Shown here piece after piece: positions 48,846 to 58,174 of a stretch of DNA of 64,000 bases. Each line of letters opens with the position of its first letter. The first letter of the stretch is position 1. Origin of the DNA: Loktanella sp. M215 (GTDB taxonomy: Bacteria; Pseudomonadota; Alphaproteobacteria; Rhodobacterales; Rhodobacteraceae); assembly GCF_021735925.1 (NCBI RefSeq), contig NZ_WMEA01000004.1:392183-456182 (forward strand), written 5' to 3'. A program made the position numbers and the translations under genes. The notes beneath the pieces are model-generated. The model had not been told where the DNA came from and ran no database searches. It saw nothing but the letters and a program-made list of their open reading frames with translations.

Positions 48846-49580
48846 TCAGTAGTTTACCTGCTCGTGACCGTAGGTCCCGCTGTAGTCCTTCCACTCGACA
48901 AAGATTGATCGGTTGTTGACTGACGGACAGGAGCCGCCATAGCCCTCGGTCCCAACGTGTGCCGCAGGCAGGTCCGACAGGCTGGCATTGCGCCATTGGT
49001 AATCGCCTTGGGTGCCATAGCTGCCAATGCGGACCGACGATGATCGTGTGCAGTCACGGTCTTTGCCTACTTCACCCTGGCGAGCGTGCACGTCGAACAC
49101 ACGGATCGAGCGCACGAAGTCATAGATCGGGTCGGAAATATCCACGTCGGCCCCCTGCCCCGCGACCAGTTGAAGGATCGCCGCGGCGTCTGGTCGATAG
49201 TCGGGATCGCGGAACACCGCTGGAATGGGCGCAAGCGCGGCCTCCTGACTGCCGGTGGGAATAGACTGCAGCGGACGCTGGGCGTCAGGAAAGGTTGCTT
49301 CATAGAGCCGCTGCAGGGGGCTGCTGGGTTCACCTTCGTAAGAGGCCCCCATCGGACAGCGCCAGATTTGCAGCGGCGGCTCTATCGGCCAAGGGGTCAC
49401 GCGCCGGATGAACGTGGCGTAGGCTAATGTGCATTCGGCAGATTTGGGCCAGCCGCCCGCCAGACATAACAGCATGGCGCAATCCACGTTGAACGCCGCG
49501 TTCGCTTCGCGCGGCGCGTTGAAGATCGCAACCGCTGCCACAGCGGCAGTGAGTGTTGTTGATCTTAGAAGGGTCAGCAT
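48846..49580 (-). CDS. Exported cysteine-containing protein of plasmid transfer regions
   Basis: 244 residues. A signal peptide (MLTLLRSTTLTAAVAAVAIF, cleaved near EANA-AF) precedes NVDCAMLLCLAGGWPKSAEC, then TPWPIEPPLQIWRCPMG. The C-terminal third contains SSSVRIGSYGTQGDYQWRN and GGSCPSVNNRSIFVEW. Similar proteins accompany VirB genes in roseobacters as far as I recall, without known function; six cysteines suggest disulfides. ATG 49580 follows AGGAGG at optimal spacing. Confidence 0.65.
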   Translation of the reverse strand: MLTLLRSTTLTAAVAAVAIFNAPREANAAFNVDCAMLLCLAGGWPKSAECTLAYATFIRRVTPWPIEPPLQIWRCPMGASYEGEPSSPLQRLYEATFPDAQRPLQSIPTGSQEAALAPIPAVFRDPDYRPDAAAILQLVAGQGADVDISDPIYDFVRSIRVFDVHARQGEVGKDRDCTRSSSVRIGSYGTQGDYQWRNASLSDLPAAHVGTEGYGGSCPSVNNRSIFVEWKDYSGTYGHEQVNY

Positions 49581-49756
49581 CAAGGACCTCCTGAAACTCA
49601 TATTTATAAGTTTGTGACATTTCTATAAAACTATCACGGGAGGTTCGTAAAGCGGTTTGACGGTTGCGATTGGTGGAAGGATGCCCGACCGTTCCGCCCG
49701 AACATCTACATATTTGCACATCGCCTGGACGTAGGTGCGGCTTTAGTGATCGAAAT

Positions 49757-49957
49757 TCAGTCGTAAATTACGTCTTTGCACGGCTGGTCCTTCCACATTG
49801 GCGCGGTCTGACCCGTATTCCATTCGTAGAGCCAGCCGACAATTTTGAGGGTCTTTCGATCTAAAATGCGCTTGATCGCGTGGGCATGTCTTAGTCTGAC
49901 AATGACTTTTTCAGACGTTCCACCAGACAACTCGCGGTTGCGGTCGTGTTTTGCCAT
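49757..49957 (-). CDS. Small conserved-looking protein, unknown function
   Basis: 66 residues with a plausible fold (KVIVRLRHAHAIKRILDRKT, then IVGWLYEWNTGQTAPMWKD). AGAAGG lies 7 nt before the ATG. It is the first of the leftward-transcribed genes. No family recognised. Confidence 0.55.
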   Translation of the reverse strand: MAKHDRNRELSGGTSEKVIVRLRHAHAIKRILDRKTLKIVGWLYEWNTGQTAPMWKDQPCKDVIYD

Positions 49958-50240
49958 TATGGTGCCTTCTCATGATACGCAGCGTAATTTCTACCGGTGG
50001 GGGTGAAAAAGACATGCGGGCTCGCCAATAGCTAGTGACACGACGACACGAACGACATGAAGTGAAACGTTCAGCGACAGGAAACGACACCAATTACGTT
50101 AAGGCGCTGAAATAAGTAGAAATAATAAACTGCTCTTCTGAAAGAAATCTTGACCTTCGGGGGATGAAGCCGCGAACGATGTCGTGTTATAGAACACCCC
50201 CACATCGACATAAAATGACACATCAGACCGGAAAGTGTTG
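49958..50240. other. Divergent intergenic region of the transfer cluster
   Basis: About 280 bases between leftward and rightward genes. It has several CGACAC/CGACATG direct and inverted copies between 50035 and 50200 and should hold promoters for both sides; an origin of transfer or replication here is possible but not demonstrated. Confidence 0.4.
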
Positions 50241-51866
50241 ATGGTTAACGGAAAACATTACATCGAGCCTCCCACCGGCGATAACGATTTTAGATCGCTC
50301 ATTCAGGCAGCGATCGCCGCTGGTGTTGGCCGGGATGTGTCGGCGAATGGCGAACCAGCTGAACCCTGGACGGCAGAAACGCTCACGGCGGCTATCAACC
50401 AGGTTGAATCGGGTCGAAGTATGATCGACCTACGAACCGTGCAGAGGTGGCTCGCTCCGCAGGGTCGTGGTGGCATAAGCGTTCCCAACTTGCGCCGATT
50501 GGCAATGGTATTTGGGTGCGGCGATGCCAGCAAAGCAAGCGCGTGGCAGGTCGCTTTGATGCGGGCGCGTGGGCGCAAAAGATCCGAACCGCGCAATGGT
50601 GCAGATGATAGCTCGCCCGATGATTCAGCTTATGATCCAGCCGCGATTCCAGCAGGCGATGTGCCAATACGAACCCCTAGTCTGGCAAGTTCATGGGAGG
50701 CTTGGTTCAGTCGCGATGACACGCTCAAGCTGTCAATCTTGATCTGGGCGGCCTACGCTGTGAACGGTCTCGTGAACGGAATCTTGGGTCTGCTGTCGGT
50801 CAGCTACAGCGTGACACCCGATCTTTCCAAAGAGGTCGGATTTCTTTGGGCACCAACTTGGACCGTTTTGCCCGCACTGATCCTGCCGCTGTTCATCATG
50901 CGGGTGAGCTTCAGTCTGACGCACTGGCGGTCGTATGGGCGCTGTCGTCTTTTGGGTGGATCGTCTTGCTATACGCGCACAGAAGAAGATGCGTCATTAT
51001 GGGACGCTCGAATAGACAGGACCGCCTTCCCTTTCTGGATGATCCTCGTGCTGTGTCTTGGTGGCGTTTTTCTTGCCCAGTGGGTTGGGATATGTCTTCG
51101 GCTCTACGCAGAAGGTGAGGCCGGTATATACCAGATTGACAGAAACCTTCTGACCCTCGTTCGGCCGGAATTTGTTGGTCAGGGTGCGTCGGCTGTCGTT
51201 TCCATGTTTGGTTACCTCTACTCCGCTCTCTACGTGTTCATATTTCTGACTGCGCTCATGTTCCTTTTTATCATGGCCGGGGATTATGAATGGCTGGCCC
51301 ACAACAATGATGGTGAAATCGAGCAAGAAGTTGCGATCCAGGAGGGGTCAAGGATCGCGATTTCAGCCTTTGATTCAGCGCTTTTGATTGGCTGGGCCGC
51401 GATTGCGATCAAACTTCAGGCAGCTTATCTATCATCGGATGCGACAAATATCGCGCTTTGGATTTTCCACGATCTGACCGGCGTCCTGCGGTTATCGGCC
51501 GACGTCAACGGGACCTTGCCTAATACGTCTGTCTCACATTTTACGACGTTTCTGTTGGTTGCGGTCGCCAATTTTGCGCTGTTCGTTTGCGCTTCGCGGG
51601 TCAGCAGGGGTCAAATGGCGCTTCGCCAACGTGCCCAAGGCGGTTACGTACCAGCGCGTCCCCTGTTCGGATACGTCCCTTGGAAGACGTTCGCCATTGT
51701 TCAGGTTTTTCTTGTTTGCACCCTTCTATCTATCGGGCAGGTCCAGGGCTTTTCGCTTGCGCTTGTCTGCTCTGTGGTGCTTTCGATCTGGTGTCTGACA
51801 AGACGCCGCACTCGCTCTGGGACAAAATATCATGGAACAAGCACCATTTTACACTGCAATCGCTGA
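50241..51866 (+). CDS. RcgA-like polytopic membrane protein with N-terminal DNA-binding-like domain
   Basis: 541 residues. The first ~110 look like a cytoplasmic helical domain (FRSLIQAAIAAGVGRD, SMIDLRTVQRWLAPQGRGG, VPNLRRLAMVFGCG). Six to eight membrane helices follow from about residue 165. This plan and its place between a hydrolase gene and virB genes fit the RcgA family, which is required for conjugation of rhizobial plasmids; I assign it from memory of the family, not from an alignment. ATG 50241 is preferred over GTG 50235 because GGAAAG lies just before. Its end overlaps the next gene by 35 nt. Confidence 0.5.
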   Translation: MVNGKHYIEPPTGDNDFRSLIQAAIAAGVGRDVSANGEPAEPWTAETLTAAINQVESGRSMIDLRTVQRWLAPQGRGGISVPNLRRLAMVFGCGDASKASAWQVALMRARGRKRSEPRNGADDSSPDDSAYDPAAIPAGDVPIRTPSLASSWEAWFSRDDTLKLSILIWAAYAVNGLVNGILGLLSVSYSVTPDLSKEVGFLWAPTWTVLPALILPLFIMRVSFSLTHWRSYGRCRLLGGSSCYTRTEEDASLWDARIDRTAFPFWMILVLCLGGVFLAQWVGICLRLYAEGEAGIYQIDRNLLTLVRPEFVGQGASAVVSMFGYLYSALYVFIFLTALMFLFIMAGDYEWLAHNNDGEIEQEVAIQEGSRIAISAFDSALLIGWAAIAIKLQAAYLSSDATNIALWIFHDLTGVLRLSADVNGTLPNTSVSHFTTFLLVAVANFALFVCASRVSRGQMALRQRAQGGYVPARPLFGYVPWKTFAIVQVFLVCTLLSIGQVQGFSLALVCSVVLSIWCLTRRRTRSGTKYHGTSTILHCNR

Positions 51867-52783
51867 AGGTCCGGAGGGCGGTCAGGCCTTTTGGGCGCGT
51901 GCTGAAGATGGAGTGAGGTTACGGCTTGCTCACTGGCCAGTTTCAAGCGCGGCTCGGCGTGGCGAAGGGACTGTCTTCATCGCACCGGGGCGTTCCGGCT
52001 ACATTGAGCGGTATGGCCGTTTGGCTAAGCGGTTGGGAGAGGCAGGATTCGGCACGTTCGTCATTGATTGGCGCGGTCACGGGTTGTCGGACAGGCTGAC
52101 CGAAGATCCAAAAATCTGCCACGTCGAGCGGTTCACCGACTATCAGCACGATCTCGACGCCATGATCCAGGCAGCCCGCGATCTTGACCTGCCGCGGCCC
52201 TGGACGCTAATCGGCAATTCGATGGGCGCGGCAATCGCCCTACGCGGTCTGGTCCGGGGAGTCGAACTGAAGGCTTGCGCCTTCGTGGGGCCAATGTGGG
52301 GGATCACCCTACCGCCGCCCGTTCGTTCAATCGCGGGCGTGTTGTCCAAATGCGCGCGACTGAGCGGGTTCGGAAATCGCTTTGCACCGGGACAGAGCGG
52401 GCAACCCTATGTCACAAAAGCCCCCTTCGAAGAAAACACGATGACGGGGAACGCGGACGAATACGCTTACTGGCAGTCGCAGGCGAAGGCTCATCCGGAA
52501 CTGATGATCGGTGGCGTGAGCTTCGGCTGGCTCAACGAGTCTTTGAAAGAGTGTCGTTCGCTCGCTTCGATGCCTTCACCACCGATCCCTTGTCTCGCTT
52601 TCTGCGGAGAGGCCGATGGGGACGTGGATAAGGAAGCGATCCGCACCCGCATGGCGGACTGGCCGAACGGCAACTACGTCCCTGATCCCGAAAGGTCGCC
52701 ACGATCTTTTATCTGAGCAACCAGAGATCCGTGAGGCGGTGATCGACCGAATTCTCAATCTCATGGGTCACATTAACCCGTGA
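51832..52783 (+). pseudogene. RcgR-like alpha/beta hydrolase with a 3' frameshift
   Basis: Serine-hydrolase fold related to PldB-type lysophospholipases: IAPGRSGYIERYGRLAKRL, DWRGHGLSDR, nucleophile GNSMGAA, acid in CGEADGDVD. The read frame ends at 52716 with unrelated residues. Shifting one base near 52680 restores the expected tail LIPKGRHDLLSEQPEIREAV, holding the catalytic histidine, to a stop at 52783. As given, the enzyme lacks its histidine. In rhizobia the gene paired with rcgA (rcgR) inhibits conjugation, so its loss could affect transfer control. Confidence 0.7.
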
Positions 52784-52956
52784 AAGCTTTGATTCGCGCG
52801 TTTTGCCGCTTATGGATAGTTTTGAAGACGAACCAAACTCAATGAGCGTACTCATAGATTTCAGTGAAATTTATATGTTGTGCGCATATTTATAAGAATG
52901 TAGGTTGAAGGTGCCCAGGTAGGGTGCCTGACCCTTCATACAGAAGGACCACAGGC

Positions 52957-53325
52957 GTGGATGTAGATTTACAAAAAGAAGCGCCAAATGTGGTCATGGA
53001 ACCAGAGTTTCGACAGCTGCTTCGGATGGGGTATCAAGCTCAGGTCCTTTGCGTGGGAGATGCCTACTACAAAGCAGCCGTCTGGTATGGCGAGTGGACA
53101 GTCCGCGTCGTCAGCGATGATGGAAGCGTCTCAAAAACACTGGTCGTATTTCCGCGCCGAGCGGGCGAAGTTCAAGAAATCAAAATCAAAGTCTTCCGGA
53201 CGATCAACGGCTGCGCATCGTTTATGCACCGAATGGGTTTCGCAGACTTCACTCTCCCCTTTTTCGAGGGGGGGCAGTCGAACCATACCCTTCCCGATCA
53301 AGCTGGGAACAGCAGCGAAAGCTAA
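52957..53325 (+). CDS. Small protein upstream of virB1, unknown function
   Basis: 122 residues, no signal peptide; segments include [40 protein letters not shown] and [11 protein letters not shown]. Probably a DNA-binding or accessory plasmid protein. The start is set at GTG 52957 after AGAAGGA; the frame is open from GTG 52924. It lies just before the virB genes. Confidence 0.6.
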   Translation: MDVDLQKEAPNVVMEPEFRQLLRMGYQAQVLCVGDAYYKAAVWYGEWTVRVVSDDGSVSKTLVVFPRRAGEVQEIKIKVFRTINGCASFMHRMGFADFTLPFFEGGQSNHTLPDQAGNSSES

Positions 53326-53341
53326 CCTCCCGCATCATTGC

Positions 53342-53984
53342 CTGATTGCATGTTTCCTCCTGTCGTTCAGCAACCCTGCGCTCGCGGATAACGCTTGGGG
53401 CGGCATCGGCGGCGGCTGGAAAACCATTGGCGGTGATCGAGAACCGCAGCCTTCAATCTCAACGTCAAATGCCCCGGTGTCGGTCATTGGTGCATCGCCA
53501 GAGGGGCAAGTCCTGCCTGCGGCGTTGGCCGCTGTGCCTGTGTCGGTTGGCACGAACCGTGCGCTGGTCCGGTCTGTAGCATCGCGCTACGCCTCGCATC
53601 CCATCGTGAAAGCGGCCGGGATCGACCCGCGCGAGTTCATCATTTTCTTTGACGTGATGATCCAGACCGAAAGCGGCTTTGACGAACACGCCCGCAGCCC
53701 TGTCGGTGCAATCGGTCTGGCGCAGCTCATGCCCGGAACGGCGCGGATGCTCGGCGTCGATCCCAACGACAGGGCGCAAAACCTTGACGGTGGTGCGCGG
53801 TATCTGATCGCCCAAATCGCAGAATTTGGAACGCTCTCGCTGGCCTTGGCGGCCTACAACGCAGGCCCCGGCGCGGTGCGAACCTACAAAGGCGTCCCCC
53901 CCTTACCGGGAGACCGAACGGCATGTCTCTAAAGTCATGTCCAATTACGAGCGCCAGTGGCGGCGCATTTCCTCACAGGAGTAA
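53342..53984 (+). pseudogene. virB1: VirB1-type lytic transglycosylase, frameshifted, start unclear
   Basis: Hydrophobic leader ([16 protein letters not shown]) and SLT domain: [21 protein letters not shown] with the catalytic Glu, [36 protein letters not shown]. After GVPP the frame goes off at a C7-TT run (53895-53904) and stops at 53932; deleting one base gives [19 protein letters not shown] and a stop at 53984, six nt before virB2. No ATG, GTG or TTG lies near the leader in frame, so the 5' end may hold another indel. VirB1 opens peptidoglycan for the secretion channel. Confidence 0.75.
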
Positions 53985-53989
53985 CCACC

Positions 53990-54295
53990 GTGAACATGAA
54001 TGTTTACCGGGCGGGCGCGCTTTGCGCCGGCGCCCTGATCCTTTGCGCCTATGGCACAGATCTTGCGGCGCAAGATATCGACTTCACGAAGGCCGAGGAC
54101 GCGGGCAACCAGGTCGTTGCCTTCATGCGTGGCCCGCTTGCGACCATTGCGTTCGTGATAGCACTTGCTGCGGCGGGCTTCATGGCCGCGATGAACCGGA
54201 TCAGCTGGGCGTGGCCCGGTGCCGTGATCCTCGGGGCCGTGCTGGTGTTCGGCGGTCCCGCGTTTGTCGATAGCCTCCGGTCGATCCTGTCGTAA
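53990..54295 (+). CDS. virB2: VirB2-type pilin
   Basis: 101 residues from GTG 53990 (AGGAG 8 nt upstream): signal peptide ending near DLAAQ-D, then two hydrophobic helices, ATIAFVIALAAAGFMAA and GAVILGAVLVFGGPAF, as in TrbC/VirB2 pilins. It forms the conjugative pilus. Its stop overlaps the next start by one base. Confidence 0.88.
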   Translation: MNMNVYRAGALCAGALILCAYGTDLAAQDIDFTKAEDAGNQVVAFMRGPLATIAFVIALAAAGFMAAMNRISWAWPGAVILGAVLVFGGPAFVDSLRSILS

Positions 54296-54588
54296 TGGAA
54301 GAAACCGTCGTCATAAAAGGGCTGACCCGGCAGGCCAAAATGGCTGGCCTTCCCCTGCCCTACTTTATGGCGGTGGTCGGCCTGACCGTGCTGCCGTTCA
54401 TGATCACGAAGGCGCTGCTGTGGCTGCCAACCTTCGCGATCTGGTATTTCGGCGCACGGTCGATCACCGCGATCAACCCCAACGGCCACCGTCTGATTGC
54501 CATGCGGTTGCGTCATGTGCCGCAAAGCTTTGGCCGCACCCCGGTCCGTTTCCAACGCTCCACAAAGGGCCGTGCATCCGATGTATGA
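54295..54588 (+). CDS. virB3: VirB3 inner membrane protein
   Basis: 97 residues with VIKGLTRQAKMAGLPLPYFM and two adjoining membrane helices, then FGARSITAINPNG; typical VirB3. It works with VirB4 in pilus assembly. It overlaps virB4 by 8 nt. Confidence 0.88.
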   Translation: MEETVVIKGLTRQAKMAGLPLPYFMAVVGLTVLPFMITKALLWLPTFAIWYFGARSITAINPNGHRLIAMRLRHVPQSFGRTPVRFQRSTKGRASDV

Positions 54589-56915
54589 ACTTTATCGCAA
54601 GATGCCCTACGGGGTCGAATTTGACGACACGACGATGATCCTGCGCGACGGGTCGGTCTGCGCTGCATTTGAAGTCTATGGCATTGATGCGGACACGTCG
54701 GATTCCGCTGACGTGCTGGACCTGCGCGCCCGCGTGTCCCAGATCCTCAATGGTCTGGACGAAAGTTTCAGCTTCTTCATCCACCGCTTCCGGCGCGACG
54801 TGCAAATCAGCGGCTACACCAAGCCGGTGCATCCCTTCGCCCATGCGGTCGATGATGCGTGGTTCGACGGGTTGAACGCCAGCCAGCCGAAAGAGGCCGT
54901 GATTGTCCTGACGATTGTGCGGGCGAACAATAATGCGCTGCGGGTGCCGCTGCTCGGCAAAGCCCTCAAGCGGGTCGGACGGAAAAATCTGGCGGAACTG
55001 GCCGGATCACTATCTGAACTGACGTCTGTGTTTGCCGACGCCCTGAATGTCACCTTGTCACCGCTGTCTATCTCTGACGGTGCGTTCGGGTCGGCCATGG
55101 CGGTGCTGAACTTCCAGCCCTACGCGTCCATGCGCCGTGGTCTTATGACGCTTGTGGCGCAAGACGTGAGCGACGTGTCGCTGGAATTTGGTCTGGACGG
55201 CATTATCGATGTGAACGACGGCGAAGCGGTCGCGGCAGTGATCAGCGTCAAGGAAAACCCGACCGCCACGACGCCCGGCGCCCTTGATGCCCTGGGTGCG
55301 CTGGACGACGTTGTTGTGGTGCAGAACTATGCGCCGATCCACCGCGACAACATTGTAGAACAAGCCCGCACCCGCATCCTTCAGATGCAGGCCAGTAATG
55401 ACCTGGCGCAACGTGTGGAAAATCAGCTTGTTGAGGCCGTAGACCGGATCGAGTCGGGCGAACTCGGCGTCGGCGAATATCGCCTGACGATCCTCGTCCG
55501 CGCACCGGACCGCAAAGAACTCGACGCCCGCGTGTCGGACGTCATGAGCATTTGCCAGCGGGCCGGGTTCCGGATGCTGCGCGACCGTGCGGCGACGGCC
55601 ACGGAACTTCTGTCGTGTCACCCCGGCAACGGCCACATGACGGCCCGGTCGTCTTATGTGACTTCGGAGACGTTTGCCGATCTGGCGAGCCTGCACGGCG
55701 CTGACATTGGCGCAGGCGTTGGCGAAGTGCCATGGAACGAACCGATCACGGTTTTGGAAACCGAACGCGGCACACCCTACCGCTTCAACCTGCACCCGCG
55801 CGGTCTGCCGGATGCGGAACCCACGAACGGCCACACCCTTGTTCTGGGACCGTCGAACGGCGGCAAGACGACCACCACCCTGTTCCTCGCGGCGCAAGCT
55901 CTGCGGCACGGCGGGCGGCTGATCGCACTGGACAAGGACCGGGCGATGGAAATGCCAATCCGCGCAATGGGCGGCACCTATGCCGCGGTGAAGGTGGGCG
56001 AGCCGACGGGTCTCAATCCCCTGCTGACCGAAACCGGCCCGCGTGGTGAAGCCTGGCTTCTCGGCTGGTTCTCGGCCCTGCTGGAACATACCGGCAAGCC
56101 CCTGACGCCGACCCAGAGCCAAGCCCTCAAAAGCGCCATTCGCCAGAACGCCTCCGCGCCGGGCAACCTCAAGAATTTCTCGCAATTCGTATCGCTGATC
56201 GGTGACGCTGACGACGGCAACGACCTTGCCCTACGGGTCCGCGAGTGGGGGCCTGACGGGCGCTATGCGTGGGTCTTTGGAGAGAGTGACGATGTGCTGG
56301 TCAACTTCGGGGCCAACGACGTGACAGCCCTTGATCTGACGGACGTGCTGGCGGCAGGGACGGAACGCACGGCCATTCTGGCCTACCTGTTCCGCGCCTT
56401 TGAGACGGTCCTGGAAGAAAAAGCGGCCGATGGTGCTGCTGGTCGATGAAGCGTGGCAGGTTCTCGATGATCCCTACTTTGCAGAGGAAATGAAAAAATG
56501 GCTCGTGACCGCGCGGAAGATGAACGTGGTCGTGGTGATGCTGACGCAGTTCCCGTCACAGATTCAGCAATCGGCAGCAAAGTCGATCCTCGAAGGTCTG
56601 CCGAACCAACTGATCTTTCCGAACCATCGCGCCGAACCCGGCCACTATGACGGCATGTCCATGTCGGACGGCGAGCTGTCCTTCATCCTCTCCAAGTCTT
56701 TGCAGGGTCGCAAGGCGCTGCATCGCACGGATGCCGGATCGACGATCCTCGATGTGGACCTGGGGCGGCTCGGCCCGCTGCTGACTGTACTTGGTGGCGG
56801 AAGGTCTGGGTCTGCCCGGTTTGGCGACGACTACCGCGACCGGCCTGACTTCTGGCGTGACCAGAGACCTTCCGATGATCTTGAAACATCCCTTGAAAGG
56901 CGCGCGCATGTTTAA
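54581..56915 (+). pseudogene. virB4: VirB4 ATPase split by a one-base frameshift
   Basis: The first frame (to 56449) encodes the N-terminal part and Walker A VLGPSNGGKTTTTLFLAAQ. At an A5 run (56418-56422) in the LEEK codons the frame slips; one base fewer continues with RPMVLLVDEAWQVLDDPYFA (Walker B), VVVVMLTQFPSQIQQS and on to 56915. Full length would be about 778 residues, normal for VirB4. As read, Walker A and Walker B are on separate peptides, so the ATPase is dead unless the shift is an error or is translated by slippage. VirB4 powers pilus extension. Confidence 0.85.
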
Positions 56916-57066
56916 GGCACTTTTGCTTCTTACCCTTCTGAATGGCTTGTCGGCCTGTGCAGAAAATCAGGGTCGCCAAACAAACTGCTGGTCCTCAAAC
57001 GCGCTGGCATTTGCCGCGTCTGCCGCTCCGACCGCAGCTTGCGATTGGACCCCCATCGGTGGGTAA
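56908..57066 (+). CDS. VirB7-like small lipoprotein
   Basis: 52 residues: a hydrophobic leader with lipobox LSAC (cysteine 17) and a short tail with two further cysteines (TNCWSS, AACDW). Size, place within the operon and lipobox fit VirB7, which anchors the outer-membrane core with VirB9. AAAGG lies upstream and the gene overlaps virB4 by 8 nt. Confidence 0.65.
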   Translation: MFKALLLLTLLNGLSACAENQGRQTNCWSSNALAFAASAAPTAACDWTPIGG

Positions 57067-58174
57067 ACGGGTGCGCCGTCCCGCCATGGCGCTTGCGCTG
57101 ACCGCCTCCGGGGCGGTGGCGCAAGGCGTGCCGGAAATTGATGTGGCTGCGCTCGCCCAGATGCAGTCGATCAACGCGGGCGAACAAGCCCAGATGGTTG
57201 AGCAAGCCCAGATCAGCGCCACGCTGACCCAAAACCTCGGATCTCGAGCGGATCAGATCGCCGCCCTGCAGGACACCATCAATATGCTGCGCGGATCGTC
57301 GGCCATGACGACGGACCTCGAAGGCTTGGACGGCATGGTCGCAAGTGCCGTCTATGCAATTGAGGACAACAACCCCTACGCGGGGCGGTTGTTCGGTGAC
57401 GCTCGCGAAACCATCGAGTCGATGATTGCCCAGACGGCGGTGAAGTTTGGAAGTGACCCGGCGCTGGCGGCAATCGGGATCAACGCGGTGGAGTTTCGGT
57501 GCTGGTTTCAGGCGCTGGTCAAGCAGGAAAGCCGGTTTCAGATCGGGGCGCGGTCTCCTGCGGCGGCCTTCGGGCTGACGCAGATCATTCCCGGCACGGC
57601 CAAAGACCTCGGCATTTATCCGGCCTACTACACCGATCCGCATCTGCAACTGGACGGCGGGGCGCGCTACCTGATGCAGCAAATCCGCACGTTTCGGTCG
57701 ATGCCGCTGGCACTGGCCGCCTACAACGCTGGCCCCGGTGCCGTGATGAAATACGACGGCATCCCGCCCTACAAGGAAACGCAGGATTACGTCAAAAAGA
57801 TCAGCGGTTTTTACAACGTCTATGCCGCCCAGATCAGCGGCGCAGACCAGACCGGGACACTGGCGCTGGCGGATATCTCGATTTCTGAAATGTCGAACAT
57901 ATCGGACGCGGCCATGTCCTACGCCGGTTACAGCCAGGAAATTCTGATCCAGTCGCTTTCGCGGCTGCAAGAGATTTTGCGGCGTATCTCGCTCTCGGCC
58001 TCGGCCAAGGAAGCGATGGACCTCAACAGCTATGCCAAGGCGGAAGTCACGCGCATGGCCGGTGTTCTGACCCGGCTCATGGCGGTGAAGCGCAAGGCAG
58101 AATGGGCGCAATATGGAACGCTCTTTGCGGCCTACGCCCGCGACCGTGAATTTTTTGAAGGGATCACAGAATGA
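57059..58174 (+). CDS. Lytic transglycosylase with a VirB5-like N-terminal segment
   Basis: 371 residues from GTG 57059 (8-nt overlap with the lipoprotein gene). A signal peptide ends at GAVAQ; the mature start GVPEIDVAALAQMQ is nearly that of the VirB5 protein encoded next (GVPTIDVSSIAQLQ), with a Gln-rich helix after it. From about residue 150 there is an SLT domain: ALVKQESRFQIGARSPAAAFG, TQIIPGTAKDLGIYP and [14 protein letters not shown] helical tail follows. So the cluster has two transglycosylases, this one intact, and it may replace the broken VirB1. Confidence 0.8.
   Translation: MGKRVRRPAMALALTASGAVAQGVPEIDVAALAQMQSINAGEQAQMVEQAQISATLTQNLGSRADQIAALQDTINMLRGSSAMTTDLEGLDGMVASAVYAIEDNNPYAGRLFGDARETIESMIAQTAVKFGSDPALAAIGINAVEFRCWFQALVKQESRFQIGARSPAAAFGLTQIIPGTAKDLGIYPAYYTDPHLQLDGGARYLMQQIRTFRSMPLALAAYNAGPGAVMKYDGIPPYKETQDYVKKISGFYNVYAAQISGADQTGTLALADISISEMSNISDAAMSYAGYSQEILIQSLSRLQEILRRISLSASAKEAMDLNSYAKAEVTRMAGVLTRLMAVKRKAEWAQYGTLFAAYARDREFFEGITE

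Noticed and set aside
50030..50200. CGACAC-type repeats as replication iterons or oriT
   Set aside because: Copies are short, irregularly spaced and without a nick-site pattern I can recognise; noted only as part of the spacer.
56416..56425. Programmed ribosomal slippage at the A5 run in virB4
   Set aside because: VirB4 is not known to need slippage, and other genes nearby carry similar one-base shifts, so an indel or sequence error is simpler.
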